The notes beneath the pieces were generated by a model. That model saw only the letters and a program-made list of their open reading frames with translations, was not told the DNA's origin and made no database searches. A stretch of DNA of 64,000 nt, from NCBI RefSeq assembly GCF_964355755.1, contig NC_092670.1, positions 9,177,201 through 9,241,200 on the forward strand. Reading direction: 5' to 3'. Positions within the stretch are counted from its first letter, which is position 1, and each line of letters begins with the position of its first letter. The DNA is from Antedon mediterranea (taxonomy: Eukaryota; Echinodermata; Crinoidea; Comatulida; Antedonidae). The position numbers and the translations under genes are program-made. Shown here piece by piece: positions 33,801-48,800 of the stretch.

Positions 33801-36800
33801 CATAAGCCTTGAGCAAGAAGATTTAGGGTTTTGAAAGTAAGACAACCAAGTGGGTAGTGAGTCTTTTCTGAAGAGGAATGGTATGGGACATTGTTACATG
33901 ACTACTGATCAAATCTTAAAAAATTAATCCCAAGGCCAAACAAATTATTAATCTTTTAATCAATAAAAATGAGATTATGCTACATCCTTGATTAACTAAG
34001 TGTACCTTGTATCCTCTTCATGTACACCAATATAGTCTTACCAATTCATCAAATACGGAGTGTCCCTAAAGCTTGGTTCCCACTAGAACGTAACGCAAGG
34101 ACGTAAACACAACGCAAGCGTTTTAACCAATGACAAGCGAAGTTATAGAGGGTTAGCAATCACAAGCGAATAAGCCATCGCTTGTGATTGGTCAATTCAC
34201 TTGCGTTGCGTTACGTCCTTGTGTTGCGTCGCTAGTGGGAACCACGCTTTAGATTAACAGAACCTGTCATCTGAGGTGTATGACAAAAAATACACTACTC
34301 CACTTGTAACAATGAATGTGCATTATCTTGAGTTTATGTTTGTTATGTGAATGGATTGTCACCTATATAGATTTTGACTATTGATAACATTTTCTATTGG
34401 CAATATTTTGTATTGACACCTAATAATACAAATACTGTAGTAGCAGGGGTGGATCGAGTATTATAGATTAGGGGGTGCTAAATATTTCATAAATGACAAC
34501 AACGATCCGTCAGGTTGCAGAAAAATAAAAAAGTTAGGTGGGGTGGGGGGGGGGGGGGAGCTAAAAGCTAAAAGCACCTAAATCCGCCCCTGAGTAGTGT
34601 CAGTTACTGGACTAACTTAGGGTGAATGTCTCCAAAGTTGAATACCCCTTTCAAATAGCCTAGCAAAACTTTTGTGTAATATCATACAAATTGTTAGGTA
34701 AAGCGAAATAGGTGTCAATAAAATATATAATATATGTCAGTTGTCAGTTAAGCCATATGTCAGCCATATATGTCAGTTGTCCGTTAAGCCATATGTCAGC
34801 GCATATATGTCAGTTGTCAGTTAAGCCATATGTCAGCGCATATATGTCAGTTGTCAGTTAAGCCATATGTCAGCGCATATGTCAGTTGTCAGTTAAGCCA
34901 TGTCAGCGCATATTAGATTTAATATCATAATTATTAATAACTAAAATTTTATGAATGAAAATTAAAAATTTATTTATTTATCTGTCAATGTACAATTTTT
35001 ATTTAATTTTTAATTCAATTTTTGGTTTCTGGTTTAGTGATCACCTGTGAAGTTAAGATGATGTCAGAAATATCAATTCATAATAATTTTATCATATCAA
35101 GTAGCATAATCTGCATTAAGTCTACGTCACGGGTTATTACCATTAGCATGTTTACGTACAGTAGTTACGTTGGTCGCATTGAGCAGCCGTGTTGGTGTGT
35201 CTCCTTGAATAACTAGGTTAGACATAATCTTTGGATATTTTATATCTGATTTTGGTTGAAATGAAAACATTATTTTGGGGGAATTTCTAGTGATTAACTT
35301 AAAACTACAAATTAGCAAATTCAAGATTTTATTAATAATTTTTCATGTTTTTTGGGGAAAATACATTTTTAAAGGATAATAGAAGGTAACAGGTATAAAT
35401 TTCTGACTGCTAGCAGACGTTATGCGACTGAAATAAGGTATTAAAGGGGTACAATCAATATTATGCCACCTTACAGACCAAGAAAACCACTGAGGAGAAA
35501 TCATACTGATTAATTAGGCCTGTTATGTATAGAAATATCAGAGAGCAATTTGGCGTAAAATGGTGAGGGTTATCAGATTACAGTATTGAGACTCCTCCCC
35601 CTCATCCTTGGATTTAATATTATTCAATTTCCTGAAAATATACATAGAGTTTATTACGTAAATCTCTGATTCGTAATATCGTGTACCAAGCTCTTAAATG
35701 GTTTAGAATGGGTGACTGAGTCCAGTATGGTTAGTATAAAGGTTTCAACCTGACCATTTTTTCACAAAAAGGCCTTTGACAACCCAGTGGCCAGCACGCA
35801 GATTGTTTCTTCCTGCCACCACCTCACCACTTTATTTCTCATGGCTACATCGTTGTAGTCCGACATATTCTAAACGCAAAATTAAACAATTTTTTATTTC
35901 TAACCATTTTAAATATCAACACTATAACATTGCAACTACACAATTTAATTAAAAAGTAAGAATGGTTGTGAAAAAAACATGACTTCAATACTACAGGTAA
36001 TTTTAATTAAATTAAACGAGTCTCCAACAAACTGAATTATTAAATACTGACTTAATTATGTTAATTTAAATTGCATTACTATATAATTTAGAAAGTTGAT
36101 ATATTTCACAACCTTTTTGTCTACTGTGACGTTCTCGGTCGTTTATTGACGAGTGTACTTCAATCCATTATATAGAATTGAATATATATTATCAAATTAG
36201 ATAAAGATAAAAATGCAGAATGAAGAAATGTAGAGAGTACACACCTTTGGTGACAGTGGTTGTTTTTGTACTTTCTGGTAGCTCAGAGTGACTAGGATTT
36301 GTCTTTGTTATTTACATTATTTTAACAATAATAAGAATGTTCTCTTTCTATTTTAACTATTTATTTATTGCTTGTTACATTTTCCAGCCGACACTGTACC
36401 CTGTAAAACTCAAAGTTCACCAATTTAATACTCGTAACATTTTTTCTCAACTTTCTATCATCTAAAGTTGTAGTTAGTCATGCCTCGGGTTACATTCTAT
36501 GGTCTCCGTACAGGTAGGCTACTACATCAGTACTTCTATGAATGGATGACTAGCCGGTGACAATAACGCTAGTTGGTCATACACAGTACCGTTTTTGATT
36601 TTACGATCATTCGGGAAACCACCTCACGACGATTATACAGGAGGGAATTAACACAGAAAAACAACAGACAAAAATAAAATACAAGATTTATAGTATACTA
36701 AACCAAAGAACTTATAACACAATAAGCGCGTAACAATTTCGAAAGGCAATGTGGGATAGAATAGAGCTATGGGTGGCGCCATTGTGAGCCATGGAGTAGG

Positions 36801-39800
36801 GCGCCTGCATCAAATTAGAAAGTCAAAATCATAGAGGGGATCTGCTAATACTCTAGGGGCGTAGAGTAATTGACTGAGGAGTAGGGCGCCCGCATCAAAT
36901 TAGAAAGTCAAAATCATAGAGGGGATCTGCTAATACTCTAGGGGGTAGAGTAATTGACTGAGGAGTAGGGCGCCCGCATCAAATTAGAAAGTCAAAATCA
37001 TAGAGGGGATCTGCTAATACTCTAGGGGGGTAGAGTAATTGACTGAGGAGTAGGGCGCCCGCATCAAATTAGAAAGTCAAAATCATAGAGGGGATCTGCT
37101 AATACTCTAGGGGGGTAGAGTAATTGACTTCCTAGTTTGGAGGGAGCGCTGCTCCATGCTGTGAAATGGCGTCGCCCAGTTTGACCTTTTAACCCTGTAC
37201 TTCCGATACTGTGTTTTGAATGCAAATTGAAGAACAGGAGATTCTTGTGTTATAAGTTCTTTGACTAAACTACAATATAGATTAAAATAAATATAATCAA
37301 ATTGTACTTTCTGGTAGCTCAGAGTGACTAGGATTTTTCTTTGTTATACATTGTTACATTTACTATGTAGGCCTATCTTCTTTGTCTGAATATGATAATA
37401 ACAATAATAAGAATATGCTCTTTCTATTTTAACTATAATGTAATTTATTTATTCATTGCTTTTATCAATTTTCTAGCCGACACTGTAAAACTCAAGGTTC
37501 ACCACGAGAGAATTAATGCAGAAAAACAACAGATAAAAATAAAGAAACAAAAATAAATAAATAGAGTTAAATTAAACTAAAATATGTTTAAATAAACATA
37601 ATCAAATTATTTCTAAAAACATCTAACTCTGAAATCTCTCTTCTAACGATAATGGTTGCATCCATTTTATTAGATATTATTACGTATTATGTCTTTTTAT
37701 CTTTTAGGTTGTCGCTTCAGTCCGGTGTGTTCTACTCGTGAAGTATGTCGTGAAGGTTAGTAGTGTGATGATATTTACAAATGGAGAATTCTAGGACAGC
37801 TGCTTCTTATCTAGACAATTTCCCCCAGATCAATACACCTCTCCAGGACAAAGACCTCTCCAATCCCTCAAACCCCTCCTACCAAATTTGCATAAAGTAT
37901 GACAGCAGGACAGAAAGTCTGGATATGTAAAATAGAATGGTATTATCCCAGTTGACAATTGGGTATGGATAAGACAACTCAAAAAATATTGGTCGAATAC
38001 CAATTTCCTAATTTTTATGAAGACTTCTTAATACATTGTACTGTACATCGCACAAAGATTGACTTTTTTTTTATACAACATTGAATAATAATTTGTATGA
38101 TTTAAATCAGTATTGTGTAATATTTAAATTAGTACTGTAACAGTTCATTAGCTTTAATGACACCAAAATCAACTTCAAATAAGATTTGACCATTAAAACA
38201 TACAAATTATCGATAATTATACAGTTCGGAAAAACGCTGAATGTTTTACAATTTTTAGTTGTTTTTCAAGTAGTAGCTGCCTTGCCGGATTTTTCAAGAG
38301 TTTTTCCAACTATTTCCTTGATTGCCACCAAAACAAATTTCAAAATTGTCAGGAAAAAAAATTAGAGGTTTAGAAAAATCGAAGGGAGTCTTTACTCATT
38401 GTGTGATAAAATAAGGAATTTAAATGCAGAATTAGTAACGAAAAATACTTGGATTTATTACGGTTTGGTTTTGACTTTGACAGAGAGGTTTAATTAGTGA
38501 TGAATTGATATTCATATTTATTATATTATTACTTATTATAATGTTTAGAGATAGATTTAAAAGATTAAGGCATGTGCTTGTATAGAATGTTAATGATTTC
38601 AAGTGATCATCTTTTGACCATTACCGCTATCTCAGGATTACCTAATTATCATTTGAATCAGGATCTAATGATTAAACAATATTTTCTATATACGTGTCCA
38701 CACTGATTAAAATGTTGAACAATAGTGTATTTATTATGCAGAGCATGCTCATTAAAGTAGCGAGCATTCTGATTGGTCAGTGGATTATGCCCATGGCTGA
38801 CTGGCTTCCTGTTCATTAATGATAGATTGATGACAGTGTACCATTGTTATAATGGATCCCAAGCTCTTCAGCGAATTCTAATCATTTATTATTTCATTTC
38901 CATCTCTTAAAATCTTTTTGTAATCTAACTTGAATATAATTCTGTATAGAATCTATCAATTTGATATGTTATAATCATTAAAATCTCCTTTTTACAAAAT
39001 ACCGATTACTTTTATTTAACATTAGTATTTGTACAGTGCTATTGTATATCATCTATAATACACTGAAAGATAGTGTAGTATTTTAAGGAGAGACAATATT
39101 GTGAAAACTCTAGGAAAATAAGACTCTAAATCACAAAAACTTCATGGAATCTAGACTCTCTGTGACTCCAAAACTCTACATGTCCCCAACTCTCCATGAA
39201 GCTAACTCGACTCCATGATAGGCCTAATAGATACAATGTATGTGATCCTGGGGACTTCAAGGGAGGTAGACACTACAAGGAAAATTACACAATAAAATCC
39301 AGAGATTAGAAGGGAATCATTGTGACTATGCAGTAGGTGATTCTGGGGATCCAATTGAGTCATAGTCAGGGAGACTACAGTACCTGCAGTACAGTATGTG
39401 ATTCTGGAGACTACACATTAATCATGGAAATTCCATGAAGAGAATCATTTAGACTTTATAGAGTATAAGGGAATTATGGAAACTCCAAGAGAATCCTATG
39501 ATGCTGGTTACTCCATGTATTTCACATTGTCACATGTGAAATTATATATTACATAATTTGTTTATGCTTTGACAGATAATATCATACTGGAGACAGTGAG
39601 TATAGAGAACAGGTGCTTAAGATGATTTTTCAACATTCCAAAGAGCCTCCTACATGTTTACATTGTTCTCAGTATATACTGTATACTCTTTTATGCTTTT
39701 ACAGTGCTGTATATCCACATACAGTACTGCAATATCTACCCAGTATTTGGTTATACAGTATCGCATTTGTATCACATGCGGTGCCTGTAGCATGTAAGTT

Positions 39801-42800
39801 TAGGATATGGGTTAGGTTATGGTGTATGATATTTAAAGATACATTAGGAAAAACAGGTAATATTGTTGTATTACCAAATATTCCTATGATACTGGAGAAA
39901 TCTAGATACAGAATCTGGTGCTTTTAAACTTATAACAATTGTTATTTTTTATTTTGATTATAGATAAATTGTTTGGTACGTGCGCACATCGTTCAGCCTC
40001 AGTCTATGCCTACGACCTCGATCCTACAGGGTATATTCAACTAAAAAATGCGATAGAATATTTACTATCTCGAGGGTATGGCTGGCATAATCCTTTTGCC
40101 CAGGTAATACTTGTCATTAGGATTATCCAAATTTCTAGCCATTTCAAGAAAACATGTAAAGAATACTTTCATGGCGTACTGTAGGTACTTCATATTCATG
40201 GCTTCCTTCAGTCGCAAATGAACTGTCATATTCTATTTGAGTATATTTACAACAGACAATTGCCTTTGAATATTACTGACGAAACTACAGAATGCTCATA
40301 GCGGCTCAGCAATAAGGCTGAAATATATGATATAAAATGGTTTAAAGATTTTAAGTTTTGCAAAATATTGAGTTTAAACTAGGATGTTTATACAGTAGAA
40401 GATAAATGTGAAGATATATATCAAATAAAAATTATAATTACTAACTTTTTATAAGTAATAATACTTTTCTTGTTTTCCAGCACTCTTTGAAGGTTGTGTT
40501 AAAACCATACCGACATGAATTAGATTTATACAGTGATAAAAAGCCACCCCTTCTACCAAACGATTCAGATTTTTCATCCGCTGGTATGAACATTATCCTA
40601 AATGATTTGGAAATGTTAGAAACTGCAGAATATGAGAATAATTTAAGAGATAACAGATTAGATGCCTCTTATAACAAACCCCGTCAACAGAAACCCAAAA
40701 AGAAACCACCTCATCTACATAAGTCGAAGACCGATGTAAATAAAATGTCTGATGCTCTTCAAGAGATGTATTATGAAAAATATTTAGAGTATTTAGAGAA
40801 AGTTGCGTTAGAAGAAGAAATAGGTAATATTTACAATGAATTCAGTGTGAACGAGAAGACAGAAGATCAACAATGGCAGATGGATGGCACAGAAGATCAG
40901 GAAGCAGAAGCTGATGAAGCTTGGATGTTTGAAGACATTACTGAAGATGACCAAGGGAATAACTGGATTAAAGAAGATGTGGAAGTGAAGGATGAGGAAA
41001 ATGTTGAAAGTGTCGTTTTTGAGGAAAATGATAAGCAAGATTATGATAGAGAGTCTACCAACCAAAACAGTATTAATGTTCAGAACCTGTTAAATGGTAA
41101 GGTATTTGGTTTACAACTTTGGCACTTTTACAGGGCATTTTAAAGAACGAAGTGCCTTTGATGCAATAAGCTTTGGTTAAAGTTTGAAATAGCATAAAAA
41201 AACAGAATATATATATTTTTTGTTTGCAAACTGAAAGCATAAATCAGACAAAAGTGCTGAAATCTTCAAAGCAACCAATCTTGTGCCTCTCTCAAAGATA
41301 GTGAAGATTCATGAAGATAATGAACAAAGCAAAAACTTGTTTTTGTAGATTGTATTGATATTAAGAAATATAAAGTGACTAGACAAACTTCTTTATGAAT
41401 GTAAAGCTCAGCAAAGATCATAAAGAATATAATCTTCAAAAACAAGTTTTTGTTTTATTCATTATCTTTATGAAATGGCAGTTCTTTGTGGTTATCATGC
41501 TTTTCTCAAGATTAAATTCTGGCTCCAGGATTGTTCTAGTGGCATTTATGGAATAAATGTTTTAATTATTTTACTTTAAAGATCTTTCATTGAAAGATAT
41601 ACAGACGTTGATGAAAAAGTTATACGAATCATTTGCTGATTTTGATCCTACATGGTGGGTGCAGTTGACGGAAGATGAAAAGAGTTTATTGTTAGACCAA
41701 GCTTTGCTAATTCTACTGGATACTTACCCATCACTCACACCAAAACCTATCACAGATGTGGAAATCTTAGAAGATTCTGGTACAGATGGAATAGCAGATT
41801 CAATTGAGTTTACAGAAAATGGAATGATAGTGGATGACCAACAAGAGGAACTATTTGAACCGCAGCTGGAACAACAAGATGCTGGTGAATATGTTGTTCC
41901 TGACAAACAAAGTGAACCGACTGTTTCAATACCTAGGAAAATACATCCAAGACCAACAGGCAAGTAAACAAATATTATTTATATTTTAAACACTATTTAT
42001 TGTTTTTGTTATTTTGGAATAAAAGAAAGATGGAAAAGAATTATAGATAGAAAAGAAGAAAACTCTTGAATTTCTAAAATCAAGGCACCTCTGGTAATTG
42101 TGTACTGCACTGAATATTATAAATATAAAATACCACATTAAAATGGCTATAGAATATAAGACATGCTTTAAAGTGAACACTTTTTTTTGCTGTGGCACCT
42201 GATTTGGTGAACTCAAAATATTCAGGATAGATAGAAAATTAACCATGGAATTTTATTAGGAAAATTAAATGCTGTGAAATAATAGGGGTTGCAAAAATAA
42301 TATGATATCTTAATCAATAGCATTGTTATATAGAAAGTTGTAAGTTATTTGTACAACTTTCTATAAAACAGCACAATTTCAACAGCTTAGTACATAAAAA
42401 ATTACATTTGATGACATAAAACCTGCAACACAATACAATATCGTTAATTAGTACATCATTCGTTATTACGTGCAAATCAGTTTTCTCCCATAAAAAGTAT
42501 CCTTATGAAAATGCAGCCTTTGTTATTCTCTCTGTTTGGCAATAATTTCTGGGAATCCAATTACCATGCGAATGCAGGCTTTCATCTTTGAATATTCTTT
42601 CGAGTGCTATATAAATAAGATACTTGTCTTGCACTAAAAGCATTACCTTGGCAACAGTAACAGTGATTATACAAACTCTTGTTTGACTGTAAATAGATAT
42701 TAAAAGCACATGTGACAACTCCAAGGCTCGGATTAGGAAAATGTATACTTGATAAATGATCCATTGTATTATGTGACTGTGTTTTTAATGTAATTGCAGC

Positions 42801-45800
42801 AATATTTACAGTAGATGATAATAGTATTTTCCTTCCAAGGCAACTCATGGTTATAACAAAGATAAATAAAAGGAGAAGATACAACAGTTCCGTTGGCGGC
42901 GTAAACCACATCCGGGTTACTATTTGCCTACGCCTGAAGGTGGCGCACTTCTTTTTCGCTAGAAGAAGTGCGCCGCCTTCAGGGTAAGGTAAAACTATCT
43001 ATAAAAATGCAAACGATGATTATTTATCAAAATGATTATCAAAATATTAATAATATCAAAATTAGTAGAGCACAGACGCGAGAACACATCAGATCATCAC
43101 GATCCATCCAAACGTGGAATTAGACGGGAACCATATCTAGAGCCCGCCGTCGTTCCGCTGCTGGATTCTTACGCGTCCATGAAAGCACGTCCGCGTTTCC
43201 TATCCTTCTATATATAACAGCGCGTACTGTTGATTCTTTACCTATTTATATTCTTTGGTTATAACTAGAAACATCTTGACAATTGTCTTAAAGCTCAGGC
43301 ACTCGCTTATAATGAAAAATGCACTATTGATGTCACATGGCTTCAATAGAGTATTTATTGAATATCATGTGACCCACTCTAATCAAATGCTAAACTATCA
43401 AACTTTATGTGACAAAAAAATGTGATGTGCCCATGGATGGACATGGATGGTGTTGTATCACTACCATATTTAAGCATATCACTACCATATTTGAGCACAT
43501 CACACTTTTTGATAGTGTAGACAGAGCTTTAGGCTATGTTCAGACTGACAGCATTTTGAGTCAATGAGTTCACACACAATAATAATTTACTTTCCTATGC
43601 TGTGTTTTTTTGAGTATCATACTGTCCTGGACATGCCATCTGGTCTATGCTATAGAACTCCATACATCCCATACACGATCAAGAGCTTCTTTCTGTCTAC
43701 CATTAAGGCTCGATCAGAATGCGTAGTTGGTATCTATAAGTCTATATCGTGCCTAGCTTACCTGTATAAACCGACAATAGCCCGTTCTCTCCAGAGGGAG
43801 GGCTTAGATACGAAAGTGAAAAGTTCCTAGAACACCCCTGTATTATAATGGACCCGTCCGCAACCACGCCCTCATGTGGGAACGTACCAACGTACCACCG
43901 TCATCATTTTCTTTCGTAACGTGAGAACGTTACGACGTGTGAGAAAAGGATACGCTAAGTGTTAGTAGTTGGTATCTATAAATAAATGTGTTATTCATAT
44001 TGTTTTTCGAGCTGTTATAACTTAATTGTAGGTTTATACTATTACAATAAATTTAATCTAAATATCCGTAAAGAACAGCCATGTTCGATAGGTCCATTTA
44101 ATTATAATAATAATAATTTACTGTACTGTAATGTAATGTAATCTTCAGTTTTGTTAAATATCTTTACATATAGGCTGTTTACAATGTATTGTTTTTTTAT
44201 ACAAACTGCAACGACATCCTCACAATTTCAGCCTAGATCTAAGCTGTAAACAAATTAAATTGTCAAATTCTAAAATCAATTGTAATTAAATATAGTGTTT
44301 CTATTTAAATTATTTTCACAATCAATTGTGTTTTATAGCAAAACACCAATTCCGCAACAAAAGATATTTACTGTAAATATCGGTGCAGACTGTTGATGTG
44401 ATTTCACAATGACGTATAATACGCATTAAAAACACCCACACTCAAATACACGAAACTAACCCCATATCCGACACACCCACTCAATAATACTTCAATAGTA
44501 ATATACTTAATCAATAGTAACTAAATTAAAATTCATTTCATATTTTAGTATTGTACATTATAATGCTTTTCAAATACTGTATGTATTTTACCATTGCATA
44601 ATAAATTATCTTCCTAGAAACAGTGAAAGAAATATCGTTTCTTATTGTCAACCAGTTTTAATTTGGTCGCATGTGAGCACTCAACCTTTAGAGTAAAATT
44701 AAAAATACTCTATTAAGAGTACATTATAATACTTTTCAAATACTGTATGTAAATACTATTACATAATAAATTATCTTCCTAGAAACAGTGAAAAAAATAC
44801 CGTTAATTTGTCAACCAATTTTCATTTGGTTGCATATGAGCACTCAACCTTTAGAGTAAATTTAAAATACATATCTCCTTAAAAATTGTTAACTAATTAG
44901 CTTTGTTTAAATGATCATTAATTTAATAATGTTTCTGTTTTTTTAGAGTTTCTGATTTTCCAAATCTGCTCATTTTCGATGAATTTCTGTATTTGGGAGA
45001 ATTTTGATTTTCCAAAGAGTTTCTGATTTTTTCTGGGAGTTTCTGATTTTTTCTGGGAGTTTCTGATTTTCCAAGAGTTTTTGATTTTCTAATAGTTTCT
45101 AATTTTCCAAGAGTTTCTGATTTATTTATGTGCTTTCATATTAATTATTTTTTTAGAATATTTCTGATTATTATGTAATTTATACAGCAGCTATCAAATT
45201 TAGGGGTTAATTTATGAAAGTTATCACAGTCAAAAGTTTACATTATAATGATCATCACCCAATTCACACGGGATGTATTTGAGCGCTTGATCAATTCCTT
45301 GTCTTAAGTTGCAAGTGTTGTGTTACAAATGATCATCAAATGTCTGAACTCGTTACACATACTTCATTCGGTACAAGTGCGAAAAATCCTTTTCAGGACA
45401 GGTCACGTCAGTCAAGTTCGATGTTCATTGTTCCCATCATGCCAGCTATATTTTGTTTTGATCTGTTACTTTTTTGGGGTCTGTAGACCTATAGGCCAAG
45501 ACTAGAGGCTTACGTAACCAATGATCTCCCTCTTTTCCTAAAACCTTCTTTCAGTTTGATCCTATAAACAAAAGCCCTGCTAGACATTGATTTTAAAAGT
45601 AGAATATTCTGTTCAAAACAAATAGATAAATTTTTGCTGTAATAAAAGGATGGGATAATAATTACTGTAGAACATAGAGTACAAGGTTTATGTATTGATA
45701 AATTCTTACCTGTATATATACTTGTCTTATTCAATTTAACTTTTTTCTAAAGATTTTATCTAAAAGTAGAATATTCTGTTTATTTAAACAAAAAAATAGA

Positions 45801-48800
45801 TGAACGTTGCTATAATAAAAGGATGGGAAAATAATTACTGTAGAAGCTACAAGGTTTATGTATTGAAACGTTCTTACCTCCCCTATACTTATTATTCAAT
45901 TTATCTTTTTTCTAGAGATTTGATTTATCTTTTTTCTAGAGATTTGATTTATCTTCCATGTGAATAGTGAATGCGCATTATCTGATAGGCATAATAAAAA
46001 TTTATCATCAGTTTAGAAAAAGCAGTAAAATTCAAAGGTTGCGCGAGAAAATGGAGCACAAGATCAAAAAGTGTGATTATCCCTGCAAAAGCGGGACACA
46101 TGGAATCTGTGTCGTCTTCATGAAATACGTTGCTTCTACTAAAAGTACAGTTTATAGCACAATTACAGTAGTACACAGTATGGTTAATGTATAACTACAG
46201 TAGGTAATATTTGTGTGCCAAACCTCTGTTGTGTACTGGCAATAGTAAAAATATAGCAATATAATAATTATTTTATAGTAACAGTAGTGGTAACAATAGG
46301 CCAACTCCAATTTAATAACCACATTTTGATCCTATTGTGATACAGTATTTCTTATATTCCTGTTATATATTCCTTTTACTATACTGTAGATACTTAATAC
46401 AATATGTACCTGCATGACCTAAACTACATTATGTAATCATTATATAGTATAAAGGTCTGCAATCGATATTGATAAAAATGTTATAGATGAGTGAGATGAT
46501 GAGTTTTATTTTTTATTTAACTATGAAACAATTGTCACTCATGTGGACTTTTTAAGATTGATTTTACAAGTAACCAAGACAAGATGATTCATCAAGTCAT
46601 GATTGGTCAAATTAGTTGCCTTGTGCTTACATCCTTGTACTTACAAAGTGACCGTATGGGATATATTTTTATAGATTGTCATCCTTTTTTTTTAACACAA
46701 GCAAACTCTCCCAATCCTTTCTCAAGGTTCAAAAGGTCCTAAATTTTTGTTAACATTGAAATTCCGAATACCACAGCCCAAATGCGTCCAGTATTGGAAG
46801 AGTTGACTAGTATAACATTTTTTTCTGCATAAAACTCTTTGTTCCAGAAGCATCTAATTTTGGTACAAAGTAAATGTACATTCTGTCCACATCAGCTCAT
46901 CTTTAACCTCATTATTAATTTTGATGCCATCTATAGTTCATTCAAAAAACCATTTCATAAGATGTTAAAAGTTCAACTATCCATCAATCTTTGATAAGTA
47001 TTTACTAAAGTGATCTTATGTTTCTTGAATTCCGGCCGATGTAATGGAGCGGGAATGATAAAGTAAGATTACCATCTTTAAGAGAGCAATTTGTCAAAAT
47101 AATTATTGAGGAGAACAACATGAGAAAGTGTGTTTTTGATTAACAAAGCAGATCTGAGTAGAACATCTTTTTTGGAATACAGGGTCACCCCTATTAAGGG
47201 GATACTTTCACATGACAGGAAGAGGGAGAAATGTATGTTTTAACACTATGTCCAACCCCTATTCAGGCAACGCACCTATCAAGGGGACATTTTTTGGGGT
47301 GTTAATACCCAGGAGGCTATAAACACCTACAAACTAGATATGTTACATGTACACACATTATAAAAATTTCTGTGAAAAGTGCAATGAAATAAGAAAAAGT
47401 TCAAATCAATTATGGGAGGAAGTAAAATGTTATGTCCTGTTTCACCAAATATAAAATGTTGCATTATTTAACGCATCTATTTACAGGGAGTGTTAATTTT
47501 TATCATCTGGAATAATGTTTATTATAAAAGAAAATATAAACAGATTTTATCTTAAAACATAGATTTTATACCTAGAGATGATTTTTTTTAGACATAAGCT
47601 ATTATCTCAGTGATTTTCGAGTAATTAGAAATATTCTAAATAAGGCATTGTTGTTTTCATAGCACCATTATCATTAACACAGCTAAATTCTTCATCACAG
47701 CAATAATCTTTTGCCTTCCCAGGTGAATTTCAACCGATTTAATTGCAATTATTATTTCGCTTGACTCGGCACTGAAGAAAAATTTGATTGCCTTCGAAAA
47801 CAACTTGAAAAACACATTTTCAAGTGTTAATTAGTGGAGAGTATTTTAATGAGAATATTATGTTAATTGTACTTTTGATGATGATATTGCATAATGTTGT
47901 ATGGTACTTAAAGAAACAAGGGATATTTATTATAGACATACAGTACAAGGATATAGATATTACTATAAAGGAAAGTATAAATCGAACCTGAAAATGTATT
48001 AATTTTAAAATGATGATTATGAAATCTGTGAGAACGATCGAAAAGAACAAGATTCAAAATCTGAAACTGCAGATGTCTCAACCATTAGACCACTGGGGTT
48101 TTCATGGCATTGTCCTATTGGATAGGAACTCTTTAACACCCTCGGCATGGTACAGTAGAACAGCGCTAGCTCAAAATCATATGCGCACGCAAGAGATCAA
48201 ATTGATACGCCCTCAACTTTTAGTATATTAATTCACAAAGCGGTTAAATTTACTAAATAAAAGAAACCAGTTTTATATTACCTTTCGTGTAATAATAATA
48301 ATTTTGAAAAATATCTATTTTGGCACAATGTATTTCACAGAAATTATAGATATTGTAAATATAATAAAGATTATATATATTAAATTATATTATTTAAGCG
48401 ATCAATGAATTCAAGACTGTTAAAAATTACTTATTTACTTCAAAATATATAACGTTTATTCTACTATAATATTAATAATGATAGCAAGATTTTTATTACA
48501 TCTCTAATGCATTTGTCAAATGGATCGTGTTGAATGAATCCCATTCAATTCAACATGCATGCTTTTTAGCGAGCTGTTTGTCGTGCATAATGATTTCGTT
48601 GCCATGGAAATCACTCCATCATCTCTAATGCATTTGACATTTGTACTGTTAATAATAGTGATGTCATGACTGACTAATTTCCTAGAAGTCGATGACGTAA
48701 GACTATGGGCCAAATATAATAAAGATTTTGAATCAACGAAAACAAATATTTAAATAGATTTGTGGTTGTTTCTTGCTAAATTTAAGGTATTATCACATTT

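Larger units (their letters stand above)
36268..37550 (+). repeat. Direct duplication flanking a minisatellite element
   Basis: GTACTTTCTGGTAGCTCAGA starts at 36268 and again at 37303. Homology continues through CAGAGTGACTAGGATTT, TTCTATTTTAACTAT, AGCCGACACTGT and GCAGAAAAACAACAGATAAA-like blocks. The right copy lacks a segment present at about 36425-36640. Confidence 0.7.
27825..37707. other. PTPRN intron 1, 9.9 kb
   Basis: No gene seen. It holds CAT-rich microsatellite (28285-28980), a dispersed repeat (30690-30850), a 57-bp duplication (31908-32020), a decayed interspersed repeat (33270-33880), two MITEs (34068, 34444), two minisatellites (34730, 36794) and a duplicated segment (36268 and 37303). 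Confidence 0.65.

Noticed and set aside
34730-34915. CRISPR-like regular repeats
   Set aside because: Units are contiguous with no unique spacers, in a eukaryotic intron; an ordinary minisatellite.
35762-35866. 34-codon minus-strand ATG open frame (MSDYNDVAMRNKVVRWW start)
   Set aside because: Too short, no homolog recognised, no splice or neighbour support.
39576-39595. Possible 20-nt PTPRN microexon (AG before, GTGAGT after)
   Set aside because: Including it would put exon 3 in a frame with a stop. Exon 2 joined directly to exon 3 keeps the frame and the IA-2-like sequence.
40808-41065. Minus-strand open frame rich in Phe and Ile
   Set aside because: Antisense of the acidic PTPRN exon 4; GAA/GAT codons read backwards give open Phe/Ile frames.
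41724-41963. Minus-strand 79-codon open frame
   Set aside because: Antisense shadow of PTPRN exon 5.
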